From Melampsora larici-populina 98AG31 (taxonomy: Eukaryota; Basidiomycota; Pucciniomycetes; Pucciniales; Melampsoraceae): a DNA stretch of 64,000 nt. Every line of letters begins with the position of its first letter. Within the stretch, counting starts at the first letter, position 1. Location of the stretch: assembly GCF_000204055.1 (NCBI RefSeq), contig NW_006768863.1, forward strand, positions 40,568 through 104,567, given 5' to 3'. This document shows positions 24,847 through 37,554 of this stretch, one piece after another. Position numbers and translations under genes: made by a program. Under the pieces are notes generated by a model that was not told where the DNA came from, did not search any database, and saw nothing but the letters and a program-made list of their open reading frames with translations.

Positions 24847-27238
24847 ATGCCAAGATCATCACTTTCCCTCATTATGTCACCCACATTCTGTGCGACCATC
24901 ATTCTTTTACTCCTCTACAACACTCATTCAACACCCATATCTTTAAGTTTCGGCCTTCAGGTGGTCAAACCTCTCCTGGAATCACAACCGCTCCTAGGAT
25001 CACATGCTGCTTCTGCTTCCCAAGATACTTTGAATCTGGGTCACCAACTCTCGAATATCAAGCCTTCAGGCCCGCTGAAAGTAACATGTTTGACAATTGG
25101 CTCCAGGGGAGACGTACAGCCTTACATAGCTTTGTGCAAAGGTCTACAAAGAGCAGGACATGTATGCACCATCGCAACTCACCCAGAATTCAAGCAGTGG
25201 ATTGAAGCTTATGGCATTAAGTTTGCCAGCATTGGAGGAAATCCAAAGGAACTGATGAAGCATTGTGTAGAACATGGTAAGGAATATTCAAAGAAATTCT
25301 TCTCTATATGATGGTCAGCTGCTGCGAGCCAGAGAAGCTGAAAACATCTCCGGGGTACAGGAATACTTTCATTCTCGTTTTGGCGGCAAGGGTATTCAAA
25401 AGTATGTACATCATGATAAATTTTTCGAATGCATAATAGTTTAGGATTGAATAAGTTGTTTTGCATTATCTAGTTTAGTAATTGGTATAAAAACCTGCTT
25501 GACAGCTCTTATAAAGCTTGCAGTGACGCAGATCTATTGATCGAAAGTCCAAGCGCAATGGTGGGAACGCATATTGCAGAGTCATTGAAGATACCCTATT
25601 TCCGGGCTTTCACAATGCCTTGGACACAGACATACAGATATCCTCATGCATTTGCACCACAAGCATGGGGCTGGGTACCTGGCTTTAACTCGTGGAGGTG
25701 TGTTTCTGAACCTCGATGACAAGAAGCCTACAAAGTAAATTGATCATGGATTTATCAACATATCAAATGCTTATAGTTACAGGATCTTCGACTTTGCGGT
25801 CTGGCTTGGGATCTCTAAACATGTAAATTCTTGGAGAAAAGCTCAAGACTTGGAGAGGATAGGATACTCGTCCCTCAGAAAACGTAAATATCCATTCTTG
25901 TATAACTTCAGTCCAGAAATTGTTCCAAAAGCCAAGGATTGGGGTAAACAGGTGACTGTAACGGGGTATTGGGTTTTGCATGATAAACCTACTGTTTCGG
26001 GAAAACTTCCGACTGAGGCTGAGATACCAGAAGGGTTAGACGAGTTTATCAAAAATGCTAGAGCGGAAGGCAAGAAGATTGCTTACATTGGATTTGGATC
26101 AGTGCGTAGGGAATATTCAGGGAGAAGAGTGATTTTCAACAAGGGAAACTAATCTTTGAAACTTTCTCAAATCATAGGTTGTAGTACCAGATGCGAAAAA
26201 AATGACCAAGACCATATCTGATGGTGTGAAGGATGCAGATGTTTATGCTGTCCTGTCGGGAGGATGGTCAGATCGAGCTTTTGAGTCAGCCGAAGCGGCT
26301 GAAGCAGCAATGGAAGAGCAGAAAAAACTTCTTGGCAAGAATATCTTCTATGTCAAATCAGTCCCACACGATTGGCTTTTCCCCAGAATTGATGCAGCAG
26401 TCCATCATGGAGGGGCAGGATCAACTGGGGCTAGCATGTCCGGTAATTCTTCTCTACTTCCAATGACTTACGTGTTTGGTTCTATTGACACAACTGCTTT
26501 GCTTTATGAAATAGCGGGTATTCCCACAATCATAAAACCTTTTTTTGGTGAGATATTTACATCCAGTTTCTTGTTCTGCAGTGAGGTGTGTGCTGATTAT
26601 TCTGGATTATACACTGCGTATCAGGTGATCAAAACTTTTGTGAGTTTATGATCTGTTCAGCTTATGCTAAAAGCTATCTTGAGATTGACAAACTGAAATG
26701 AACAAAAAACAGGGGCAGCAAGGGTAGAGGCACTTGGTGTTGGAACACATCTCAAGACGCTGAAAGCAAAGCCATTATCAAAGGCACTCAAGGACGCCAC
26801 TAGAAACCACAAAAAAATTGAAAAGGCCAAAGCAATTGGTGCAAAATTGAGAAAAGTGAGCTTGACCAAAACTAGGATATTATGTTGTACCACTTGTAGA
26901 AGTGTTTTAATTTAATTTACCTTTTTCTTTAGGAGGATGGAGTTGGAAATGCCATTAAAGCCATCAATGCCGTAAGTTTTTGAGAACAATCCAAGTTCAA
27001 TAATCTATTCCACTTTCCATTCTTTTCATTTTGAAGTCAAGCTTATTGTTTTCTTGAATAGCATATCGATGAATCCAGGAGAATCAGTGAACAAAACTCA
27101 CATCCACCAAGATGGTCAAAAAAAGGAATCCCCCGAATCATTAAAAAGACTGGAAAATTGGCACATACCATCTTTATTTATCCCTTTTCTTGGCTTTATC
27201 TCCATGCTAAAGTTCTGGTCAAGCCTCATGTTCCATGA
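24847..27238 (+). CDS. Sterol glucosyltransferase-like protein 1 (Atg26/UGT51 family, short form)
   Basis: Ten exons: 24847-25276, 25361-25401, 25474-25697, 25777-26101, 26178-26442, 26515-26547, 26625-26639, 26713-26855, 26933-26971 and 27062-27238, all in phase, giving 563 aa. Family members transfer glucose from UDP-glucose to the sterol 3-beta-hydroxyl. Seen: G-S-R-G-D-V-Q-P-Y at about 85-93 (N-lobe loop), [23 protein letters not shown], and S-V-P-H-D-W-L-F then [11 protein letters not shown] at about 416-426 (UDP-sugar site). G-D-Q-N-F-W follows, split by a 15-nt micro-exon. Unlike yeast Atg26 there is no GRAM or PH region. Instead a hydrophobic segment near residues 12-24 could be a signal peptide or anchor. 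A tandem paralog follows downstream. Confidence 0.88.
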
Positions 27239-29078
27239 AGATGTTTTCAGTATAAGTGCTTTGTATTGATATATCCTTTGTTTTGTTTGTGACCATATGT
27301 TTTGTGATTTTTAAATTTAACCAATTGTGTGAGGACATTCATAAGTATAATCAATTTGAAATATTTATACCATATTTTTCTGAGTATTGCAGGCAGCAAT
27401 TGGTGCTATTACTTCAATATGTTCTCTGAATCTTCATGTGGACCCATCACATACCCTGTGAATGATGTCATAGTTCACAAGTTCTTTTAGTTCTTGTCAA
27501 TAAGCTTTTAGTGTTTGTCGATAATGTTCCACTATTGCGGCTAGCTGGGATATACATTTATCTACGCTTTGTTTTGAATTCCAATCCTCCTATTTCTTTT
27601 CAGGGGAAATCCTGACATGCATAATCGTCGCTGATAGTTTCCACAGGGTTTCTTGGAGATATGGATTCTTACAAGTTGAATCTAGGTGTGACTTGGATCA
27701 GGACTCTGTGAAATTTTCATCTTCTCTCTTAGAGATGTGCCCTACCTTTACGGGCGTGAACATATTGAATGGTAACTTATTCTTCTCATCATCATCCATG
27801 CTGAAATCCTTCCCTGCACCATCCAGTTTCTCTCCATGTATAGTCATTGCCAGCAAGCTTCTTTTCATTTCAGACGGGTATCAATCAACACCCAAAACTC
27901 TTAAACTTACTCAGATTTCAAGTTTTTGAGGAGCCTAGGGTACTATTGGGGCCCTCGCATCGACAGCATTCTAAAACTAGCCTTTTAGAAACATTGGACG
28001 ATTGTTTCCTCTCCAATTTGAGTGCTTTGATTTTGAATTTTTTCATTATCGAGTACATATGGGCCTCTATAGAAATTAAAAGAGGCTTGATGACAACGAC
28101 TATACCATCTTGTATTTTGAGGTTCTCTTCCCGATATAAAATGCGAGGAAGTGCAGGTTTTGGAAAAGTTTGTCAGTAGATGTCTGCTTTAGCTGCTTCA
28201 TTTAAACATATATATGTACCCAGAGTGTCCCAATTTTTATCCAGTGTCAACTATTAGAGTCCAGCCGACCGGATGCAGCAAGTTGCAACGCAGCTCAAGC
28301 TCGTGCACATTTCGATGTCTACAACCGTTTTTTCTGAGACTCCGTACACCTCTCCGCCTTTCCACCCTTACGGACTGGGCTGAATGAAGGCTACGTCGCA
28401 AGCCCGGTTTGAGAGGTGTCCAATGGGGTGTGGGGTGTGGGGTGCGTGATGATTAGTCAGAAGTGGTACATACATATGGGCGGATAATCAGAACAAGAGT
28501 TTGACGACATATGTGCAAGATCAATCAGTTTCGTGTCAAAGGTTTCATCGTTGATACCCGTGAATAGAATGATTCCCCATCCAGTCACTTTGTTTCACTG
28601 ATCAAGACATATCAAGAGTTCGTGTTCAGAACCTTTAAGATCATAGCTATACACTTCCTGAGATTCGTATGGGTGCCTTCGGAAATATGTATAGGTTGAC
28701 CTGCTCTTAGCGGAACATCAGATCGCTATACGAAAGGCCCCACTTGACGTCCAGACCTTCCTCTAACGCACCCCTTGGCAACTGGAAGATGTCTTTCATT
28801 TCGACATGACCAACACATCCAAAGCAGTCGCCCAACCACCTTCCCAATAACCGCTTAGGAATCGAGCTTGGCCAGATAACCCAAGGCTTCGAATTCAACA
28901 CTTCGCAAGACTCTCGGATCGTACAAGTCAAGAACAATTCTCAAACGGCCGCACCAGCTGATGCATAAATCCCCCATCATTCTGGCTTATCAACACGAGT
29001 GATTGCAATATACGATCGAATCAAACACGTTGTGGCTCGACTTCATGAGCTTGTGGCAACAAAACAAGGCACACTTGA
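27239..29078. other. Intergenic between the paralogs
   Basis: About 1.8 kb without a supported gene. Short frames at 27.7-28.2 kb lack domain similarity or an exon chain. Confidence 0.4.
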
Positions 29079-31455
29079 ATGACAAACATGCGGACCCTAA
29101 TCGATCTCTTTCGCCTCGCTTTGCTGTCTCAATATCTCATCTTCACTCCTTCACTATTTATTTTGCTCGACTTAATTCCTTCAACTCGATGTCTCCCCCT
29201 CATCCCGGATCTCGCCACACCCTTCGTCGGGCTGAAGGATTCTATCAGCGCAGTCAAGGCGACTAGACTTGAATCGCCCGGCCCTCTGAAAATTACATGT
29301 CTGACGATTGGATCCAGGGGAGACGTGGAGCCATATATTGCGCTCTGCCGTGGTCTCATCAAAGAAGGCCATGTCTGTACCATTGGAACTCATCCCGAAT
29401 TTGAAGGCATGATCAGAAGTCATGGTATCGAATTTAAAAGCATTGGTGGAAACCCCGCAGCATTGATGAAACACGTAGTTGAACATGGTTGGTGGATTCA
29501 TGTTGAAGAGCAATGCTGAGCCTATCACCGAGACTAACACTGCGGCTGGAATCCACTTTGTAGGAATCTTTTCGCCATCATTTTGGACCAAAGGCTACTC
29601 TCAAGTAAGAATCCTATACTAGATTCAACTGGATCTCTTATTTACCATGCCTTTGAATCATTTGCCTTCATCTAGTTTAGTGGATGGCTGAAAGAACTGC
29701 TCCACAACTCCGGCGAGGTGGCTCGCGGAAGCGACCTTCTGATCGAGAGTCCCACCACCATGGTGGGTGCGCATATAGCAGAAAGTCTGCAGATACCATA
29801 TTACAGAGCATTCACTATGCCATGGACCAGTACCAGCGAATACCCTCATGCGTTTGCTGTACCTAGCCAAGCTCGGGGAGCTATGTATAACCGAATGAGG
29901 TCCGCCCGTCCTCTTTTTGTTTAGCCAATTGGACTTGAATTGCTGATCACTTGTACTAAATCTCTTGCCCACCTCTTCTACTCTGTACTTCAGCTATACA
30001 CTTTTTGATCGATTGATATGGGCGGGGACTTCCAGATTCATCAACCATTGGAGAAAACAAGATCTTGGATTGGGACCTATATCTTACAACGCTCTCAAAG
30101 CTCGAGAACATCCTTTTCTATACAACTTCAGTGAAAAAGTAGTTACGAGACCCCACGATTGGAAAGAATGGGTCCATTTGACTGGGTATTGGGTGCTGAA
30201 TGATTCACCCAAAGATGTTGAACACATACCCATAGAAGCCCAACTGCCGCATGGCTTAGAATCCTTCATCAAGACATCCAGGGAGGATGAGAAGAAGGTA
30301 GTCTATATTGGGTTTGGTTCGGTAAGCGTTCTGACCGAATTGGCTCTCAATAGGCATGTGACTTATTTTCTTCACTTGGGCTTACTTTTCCAAAAAAAGG
30401 TCATCGTACCCGACCCGGAAGAGATGACGCGGATGATCGCAGAAGCAGTCAAGGGTGCAGACGTCCATGCTGTTGTGTCTGGGGGATGGTCCGCAAAAGA
30501 TTCAAAAGTTGGAGCTGTGGGAATGAAAGAACAGTTGAAGGAATTCTCGGACAGAATTTTCTATGTTGACTCTGTTCCTCATCGATGGTTGTTCAATCAA
30601 ATCGACGCAGCGGTTCACCACGGAGGTGCCGGTTCGACCGGTGCTAGCTTGAGAGGTGCGTATCTCAAACTTGATTGTGGTGCATGGCAGGATGACTGTT
30701 GACATGTTTGTGATCATCAGCCGGGAAACCACCATTATTCGACCATTTTTTGGTAAGTTCGACTACTTTCGCAATTTTCGTCACCGTAAAGTCTAACCAA
30801 AGATGGGATGGGTTCTCTCTCTATCGAAACACAGGCGACCAGAAATTTTGTACGTTGCACAAATGTCCTTGAGAAACAAAATTCTTCAGATTCACTAATG
30901 CATAGGCCTCATGAAATTGCAACCTCCACCAGGGGCTCAAAGGGTCGAGGAATTGGGTGTGGGAACAAATTTACACGATTTCAATGCAGAGAATCTGAAG
31001 GAAGCGCTAAAACGTGCGACCACTGATGAAGCTCAGATCACAAAAGCAGCTGAATTGGGTGTTCAACTACGTAGCGTAAGTCACACTGACTTCAGACGGT
31101 CTCTCAAGGAATCAGACAATGAACCTCGATTATTCACACCTGTTTTTGTTTCCCTCAGGAGAACGGAGTGAACAATGCAATTCAGACTATCTATAGAGTA
31201 AGCTACTTCTTTTATCGGACTACGTAACCCTTCACAATCAAGTTTCGATGCCTAATGATGGCTTATGTCCAGGAACTCGATTATGCCAAATCATTGGCGG
31301 CAAAATACTCGAAGGAAACACATCCGGACCAAGAATTGGCTGTTTCTGAACATCAAGAAGACTCGATCCACAAATATCTCGCACCTCTGGTTCTGGTCCC
31401 CAGCTACACGGCTTTTGTCGCATATGCCCTCGCCACCCATCCACTTTCGAATTGA
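29079..31455 (+). CDS. Sterol glucosyltransferase-like protein 2
   Basis: Ten exons parallel gene 1: 29079-29487, 29564-29604, 29676-29899, 29994-30321, 30400-30659, 30721-30752, 30835-30849, 30933-31075, 31159-31197 and 31273-31455, giving 557 aa. Exons 2, 3, 7, 8 and 9 have the same lengths as in gene 1, including the 15-nt micro-exon. Motifs: [41 protein letters not shown]. The N-terminus is hydrophobic, as a signal peptide or anchor would be. The exon-5 donor is ambiguous: GTGCGT at 30656 would break the frame, while GTATCT at 30660 keeps it and was chosen. Role as for gene 1; the two likely arose by tandem duplication and have diverged. Confidence 0.82.
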
Positions 31456-32661
31456 CGCTGATAGGTCATAAAAGAGCGAGTAGATCTGTCTTTCTGGTCT
31501 CACCTATCCCGTCTCCAGCAACCGGTGTGCTTTTGCAAGCTGTGATCCTACCTTCATTCTCACTTATTACTATCCCCATCAGACATTCCATCAATTATCG
31601 AACAAAAAAACACAATCATGAGATGACAGTAAAATTCCTGATAGGATTCCTTCTCTTCTCTTGTGTCACGCGGACTCAAATTATGCATATATCTATTCTT
31701 ACTTAGAGGTTATCACATCACTCATTCTTTAGATCCTTACCACTCCTTTATTCACTCTATGAATTTCACTCTTTTATATCAATTAGACTCACATAATGTA
31801 GATGTTGAAAATGCAGATGTAAATTATGATATTCATTCATTCAAATTGCGGATCTTGTTCACGAATCCTTACGTCTTCCCGGCACAAGTCTTGAGAGATA
31901 TCTTACAGATGTTTTCTCGTAAGATGCGATAAATGCAGGCAAGTACACACTTGAGTGCTTGTTGGCATTAGTGATGAAACATTCGGTGTATCTGGTGGTA
32001 CCTCAGCAGCAAGTTTGTAACACTAATTTTATTGCAAGACTAAATCAGTATCAAATATCGACTTCTCATGTTCAATTCTTGCTCAAAGAAACCCAAAACC
32101 AACCTCGACACATCAGACCCATCCAGACTCCAGATATTTAAGAACACTGGTTGTCAAAACCAAGGCTGACATCATCTCAACATGTTTCCTGTGGTAAGTA
32201 TGACCAGAGCATATTATACAAAACTGCGGTCCTCAGATGTCAGCATATTCCAGAGTCTTTGGCCTTGCATGCGTATCTCTGGATTAGTGTCATGCTATAA
32301 AAAATCTTGACCAACGCCTTGGTGACTCAAGAAGAAAGCCTTTGCGTTTCCTTGAAGCTAGTTTTCTCACACATACTTCCTGTCGAAGAGGGGATGGAGT
32401 TTGTCATCTGGCACACGTTGCAAACGAGTCATGATATAATCATGTATCCGCCCGCGACTTGTGTTGTGTTGAGGATGAAGTGGTGAATGATGATGGAGTT
32501 GTGTTAAGTTGAGGATAAAGTTTGATGCGGTATATCCTTTTAAGTTGAACGTAACCCTAGTGTGGGGGATTACAACTGACTGCTCACTTTCACTTTCCTG
32601 ATTTCGTCTACTTCGATCATTCAACTATTGGTCGACCAACCACTCATCGTATCTAGACGCA
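31456..32661. other. Intergenic
   Basis: No gene supported. The last few hundred bases probably hold the promoter of the GTPase gene. Confidence 0.4.
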
Positions 32662-35466
32662 ATGTCTGACTCAATCAAAATGAACAATCCATCGAGGTCA
32701 TCTAAGCCTAATCCTATCTTACAATTTCAACAAGAAATTCGAGCTCAAGCACCTATCTCAATTTCTAAAGCAATGGCACAAGTCTCTTTAAACTCCTCAC
32801 AGAGCCTACAAGATACCGAGGAAATCGAGACAGGGGACCTCAAAGTCTGTACATATATCTATGCCGTCCAATAGACTGTGGCACTGAAATAAATTTTGGG
32901 CTTTACACATTTCAAATCATCATGATCGACTCATCACGGTAGACACGATTACTTCGAGGATCGTCTAGCCTGATCGACTCGCTGGTCAATGTTCTGGATC
33001 GAAACCTCGAGTATAACAGAGAATGCATGCTATACTTTGGCCCTCATAATCTTTGCACTACGTCTCTTTCGAGCATATTTCAATCTGAGCATGAATCCGA
33101 GTCCGAAGTTCCCTCAAACCTTAGCTTAGATCACGACGAGAAGGCCCGTTTGATGGAAGTTTTGGAAGATGTTTGTAGTCATATTGGAGCACAGAAATCG
33201 ATCGTATGGGACTGTTTCGACAAAGATGGTAGGATGTTGGAAACTAAAACTGAGGTACCCGGCCCAAGTGCTAACGAAGAGGCCTTGGCCGCAAGGTGGA
33301 ATTCCCGTTCTCTGCGGATGTACGTCTAATCTGCTGGCTTTTGATTATCTCTGCTTGTCAATGTTGATCAACTCAACTACGTGTCGTTCACTTATGAAGC
33401 GTGATTCGACGGGTCGCGCTGCATGCTCACGATCTGATCGAATTGCGGGTCGCCTGCGTTGGGAATGGTGAACACAAAGCACTCTTCTGATCAATTGAAA
33501 TGAAATATCAAACTGACATCATTATGTCTCGTGCGCATTGTGACGGCAGTCGATTCAGGAAAAAGCACCACCCTCGGTGTTCTGACTAAAGGTCGTTTAG
33601 ACGACGGAAGAGGCAAGGCTCGAGTGTCGCTCTTTCGTCACAAGCACGAGCTGGAATCAGGCCGAACCTCGTCCGTAGGAATGGAGATCATGGGATGTAA
33701 GATAACCGCGCAAGCCGGTGTGGCCTTTTCTCAAGCCGAATTTCATAGGTATCTGATCTCAACACCGGTTGCTTTTTTCCACTGATAGTTGACGCGAAAG
33801 GTGAAGAAGTGCTTCCTGAGGGAGCAATGGCTGCGCTAGCAGACAGGACCGCTGCTACCAACAACGCACATCCTGTAGGGTTGAGGAAGCAGCAACTCAG
33901 CTGGGATGAAATCTGCCGGCGAGCTGCGAAAGTGGTCAGCTTCATTGACCTTGCTGGTCATGAACGGTATCTTAAAGTGAGTGATTCGAAACCTTGATTA
34001 TGATTTTGGTACTGTGTTAGATTAAATAACGTGAAATTGCTCTGTCTGACCGCCAAAGACTACAATATTTGGACTGACAGGATGTGCCCCAGATTTTGTC
34101 CTCTTGATCATTGGTGCGAATGCTGGATTGATCGGAATGTCTAAAGAACATCTCTCAGTAGCCCTAGCCCTTTCTGTGCCAGTAGTAGCGATTGTGACAA
34201 AAGTCGATATGACGCCTGCCAATGTATTGGACCAGACGCTCAAGCAGCTAGTCAAGATCCTCAAGAGCCCTGGCTGCAGGTGAATTTCTTTTCTTGATAT
34301 CGCAACCCAAATCCTTACGTATCATTATGATGACGAAACAAACTCGATGATCAGAAAAGTCCCAGTGTTTGTTAAAAATGATGGGATGGCATGTGAGGTA
34401 TCTCAACGATTCATTCAAGAGAGGGTATGTCCTATCTTCATGATCAGCAATGTAACAGGAGAGGTGAGTTATCCATCTACATAATCTCTATATTCCGTGA
34501 TGTTCAAATAACAAGTACTTCCCTTGATCACCGTCAGGGCTTAGGTCCGCTAAAATCATTTCTCAACACGCTTCCATCAGGCGTGGAAGGACAATATCCT
34601 ATTCATGAGTCGCTAGAGTTTTCCATGTATGTGATCTGGCAATTTCCTTTTTCCCGAACCGACATGAAGGTTGACAAAGCCCTCTTGGTAGATCTGATGT
34701 CTTCTCAGTTCCATTCGTGGGTACCGTGGTATCAGGTGTGATACTGTCGGGCAAGATGGCAGTTGGAGATGAAGTACTTCTAGGTCCAGATTCTTTAGGA
34801 CACTTCGCCTTGACCACGATCAAATCCATGCAACGGAAGCGAGTGAATGTTGAACACGCCATTGCAGGACAGAGTGTAAGCATAAGCCTCAAACGGATTA
34901 AGCGAAGTGGAGTACGCAAGGGAATGGTTATTTTAAGCAAGACGCTTGAACCTCCTCCACGAGCAGTGAAGAAGTTTGAGGGCCAGATATTGATCTTATA
35001 TCACAACAGCACGGTTCGTAGCTCACTCGTATCTTTCTTTGCCTTCAAGTACATCATGATGGCGTGTGACCCATAGGATCCTCTTATGTTCCCTACAGAT
35101 TCAGCCAAACTATCAAGCTATGCTACACGTTGGTAGCGTCAGACAGACAGTAAGTCTTGTCCGGCTTCTCATACATCATCTTTCCGCATCTATCAACTTT
35201 GATGATGAATGATTGACAATTGCTACTCAGGTAAGAATCCTTGACATCGAAAAGAGTAAGGTCTTAAGAACTGGTGACCGGGCTCAAGTCAGTTTTGAAT
35301 TCATGAACAATCCCGAGTTTGTGAAGAAAGGACAAAAACTTTTGTTTCGCGAGTTGAGTGAACCTAAAGCTTTTTGGGATTGGAGTTTCTATCTTTTAAC
35401 TTGTTTTTCTACTCACGTAGGGGTAAGACTAAAGCCTTAGGTGTGATCACGAGCGTTTCTGGTTGA
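32662..35466 (+). CDS. GTPBP1/GTPBP2-type translational GTPase
   Basis: Twelve exons: 32662-32844, 32943-33319, 33400-33467, 33550-33696, 33789-33976, 34059-34279, 34355-34463, 34538-34626, 34692-35013, 35099-35149, 35231-35352 and 35421-35466, giving 640 aa with every junction in phase. G1 is G-N-V-D-S-G-K-S-T at about 208-216. F-R-H-K-H-E with S-G-R-T-S-S-V-G is the family's switch I region. G3 is D-L-A-G-H at 312-316 and G4 is T-K-V-D at 368-371. EF-Tu-like beta-barrels follow (P-F-V-G-T-V-V-S-G, then [10 protein letters not shown]). This matches the GTPBP1 clade rather than eEF1A or Hbs1. The family is linked to ribosome rescue and mRNA turnover in the cytoplasm. It looks intact and is the best conserved gene in the window. 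Confidence 0.9.
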
Positions 35467-35919
35467 TACTGAGCTTCTCTGGACTATTGGTGGAATATAT
35501 GGTTGGACAAGGCTATGTTAGTGGTGTGATGAAGTTTCGTACCTTGTGTGGCTCTGTTGTCTTTTTTTGGTCAAGTGACCATGCAAGTCAAGAAGACAAA
35601 AAAGGATGTAATTTGTATTCTCGAGTCCAAGTTGATGTGAAATATTATGTTGTATGTTGATAGTCTATCCAAAAGTTCAAAGCATGTTATTTATATGGAA
35701 AGCATGATGTATTGACCCATCATCTTTGACCTTGATACTCAATCCATAGAAAGTGATACATTTTAGGTCCTTTGATGTATACCATCTCCCAGTGTTGAGA
35801 ACTGTCAACTGGTAAGGTTTTTGCGACACAAAACCTCCAGGTATTGACAAAAATATTTGAAGACTGACAAAACAAAAACCACACCTATCACTCAAGTTTC
35901 AAGAGTGTAATACAGTCTA

Positions 35920-36062
35920 ACCCGCGCTAATGCATAATTTGGGGAGACTCACTTTCCTATGCAATTAGACGGGTTATGCTTTTTGACCTACACCCCCAAA
36001 ATGCATAAAAATATGCATTTAGATTTTGGGGTGTATTGCATAGAATTATGCATTAGTACGGT
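35920..36062. mobile_element. Small TA-flanked MITE
   Basis: Ends ACCCGCGCTAATGCATAATT and, on the other strand, a close match (ACCGTACTAATGCATAA) are both flanked by TA. An inner CCCCAAAA...TTTTGGGG hairpin fills the centre. It fits a Tc1/mariner-type MITE of 143 bp. Confidence 0.6.
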
Positions 36063-36133
36063 TATTGTATTGCCCCACCCATATGGGACAAGAGAGGGTG
36101 AAGGTGGCAAAACTTCAGTAAGAAAGTTTTCAA

Positions 36134-36307
36134 TTTTGAGGACATTTGTTGTCTATTTAGTACGATATGTACAGAAAGAAACAAAAACAATTGTTTTCAA
36201 GAACATGGTTTATCGAATACAATGTGTTACAAAAAGCAGTCAACAAACAATAACTTTTGAGGACTTGTGCTTATTTGGTACGACATGTAGAAAAAGAAAG
36301 AAATTGA
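36134..36307 (+). repeat. Degenerate direct duplication
   Basis: GAGGAC followed by a segment ending GTACGA.ATGTA and an AAAGAAA run occurs near 36138-36186 and again near 36259-36304. The units are about 120 bp apart. Non-coding. Confidence 0.6.
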
Positions 36308-36628
36308 AGTATTTTTGAAGGTAATTTCTAGGTGGAGATCGATCAATAATCAAGTGTTAGATATAGTCACACGTTGGAAGAAATCAGTTATTGCCACTTG
36401 TTTTTTGTTACCAAAAAAACTCGGACTCAAGCATCTCGGCATACTTCTGCAAAGAGTTGTCCAATTTGAGACCAGAAGCTGTACCAGTGCCCTCTATGTG
36501 TGCTAATTCCTTGTTTTCAGTAGCAGACATGATGAAGAAAGATGCAAAGTGATCTAAGGGAGCTGAAGATTGTGTGAGGTGGGTGATATCACTTCACTGA
36601 TCATTCCAAAGCACAACTGCTGTTGCTT

Positions 36629-37554
36629 NNNNNNNNNNNNNNNNNNNNNNNNNNNNNNNNNNNNNNNNNNNNNNNNNNNNNNNNNNNNNNNNNNNNNNNN
36701 NNNNNNNNNNNNNNNNNNNNNNNNNNNNNNNNNNNNNNNNNNNNNNNNNNNNNNNNNNNNNNNNNNNNNNNNNNNNNNNNNNNNNNNNNNNNNNNNNNNN
36801 NNNNNNNNNNNNNNNNNNNNNNNNNNNNNNNNNNNNNNNNNNNNNNNNNNNNNNNNNNNNNNNNNNNNNNNNNNNNNNNNNNNNNNNNNNNNNNNNNNNN
36901 NNNNNNNNNNNNNNNNNNNNNNNNNNNNNNNNNNNNNNNNNNNNNNNNNNNNNNNNNNNNNNNNNNNNNNNNNNNNNNNNNNNNNNNNNNNNNNNNNNNN
37001 NNNNNNNNNNNNNNNNNNNNNNNNNNNNNNNNNNNNNNNNNNNNNNNNNNNNNNNNNNNNNNNNNNNNNNNNNNNNNNNNNNNNNNNNNNNNNNNNNNNN
37101 NNNNNNNNNNNNNNNNNNNNNNNNNNNNNNNNNNNNNNNNNNNNNNNNNNNNNNNNNNNNNNNNNNNNNNNNNNNNNNNNNNNNNNNNNNNNNNNNNNNN
37201 NNNNNNNNNNNNNNNNNNNNNNNNNNNNNNNNNNNNNNNNNNNNNNNNNNNNNNNNNNNNNNNNNNNNNNNNNNNNNNNNNNNNNNNNNNNNNNNNNNNN
37301 NNNNNNNNNNNNNNNNNNNNNNNNNNNNNNNNNNNNNNNNNNNNNNNNNNNNNNNNNNNNNNNNNNNNNNNNNNNNNNNNNNNNNNNNNNNNNNNNNNNN
37401 NNNNNNNNNNNNNNNNNNNNNNNNNNNNNNNNNNNNNNNNNNNNNNNNNNNNNNNNNNNNNNNNNNNNNNNNNNNNNNNNNNNNNNNNNNNNNNNNNNNN
37501 NNNNNNNNNNNNNNNNNNNNNNNNNNNNNNNNNNNNNNNNNNNNNNNNNNNNNN
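36629..37554. other. Assembly gap (926 N)
   Basis: A run of N. Nothing can be said about its content or true length, and frames spanning it are artefacts. Confidence 0.99.

Noticed and set aside
27693..28179. Frames downstream of glucosyltransferase 1
   Set aside because: No similarity, and no splice sites linking them to the upstream gene, which already ends at 27238.
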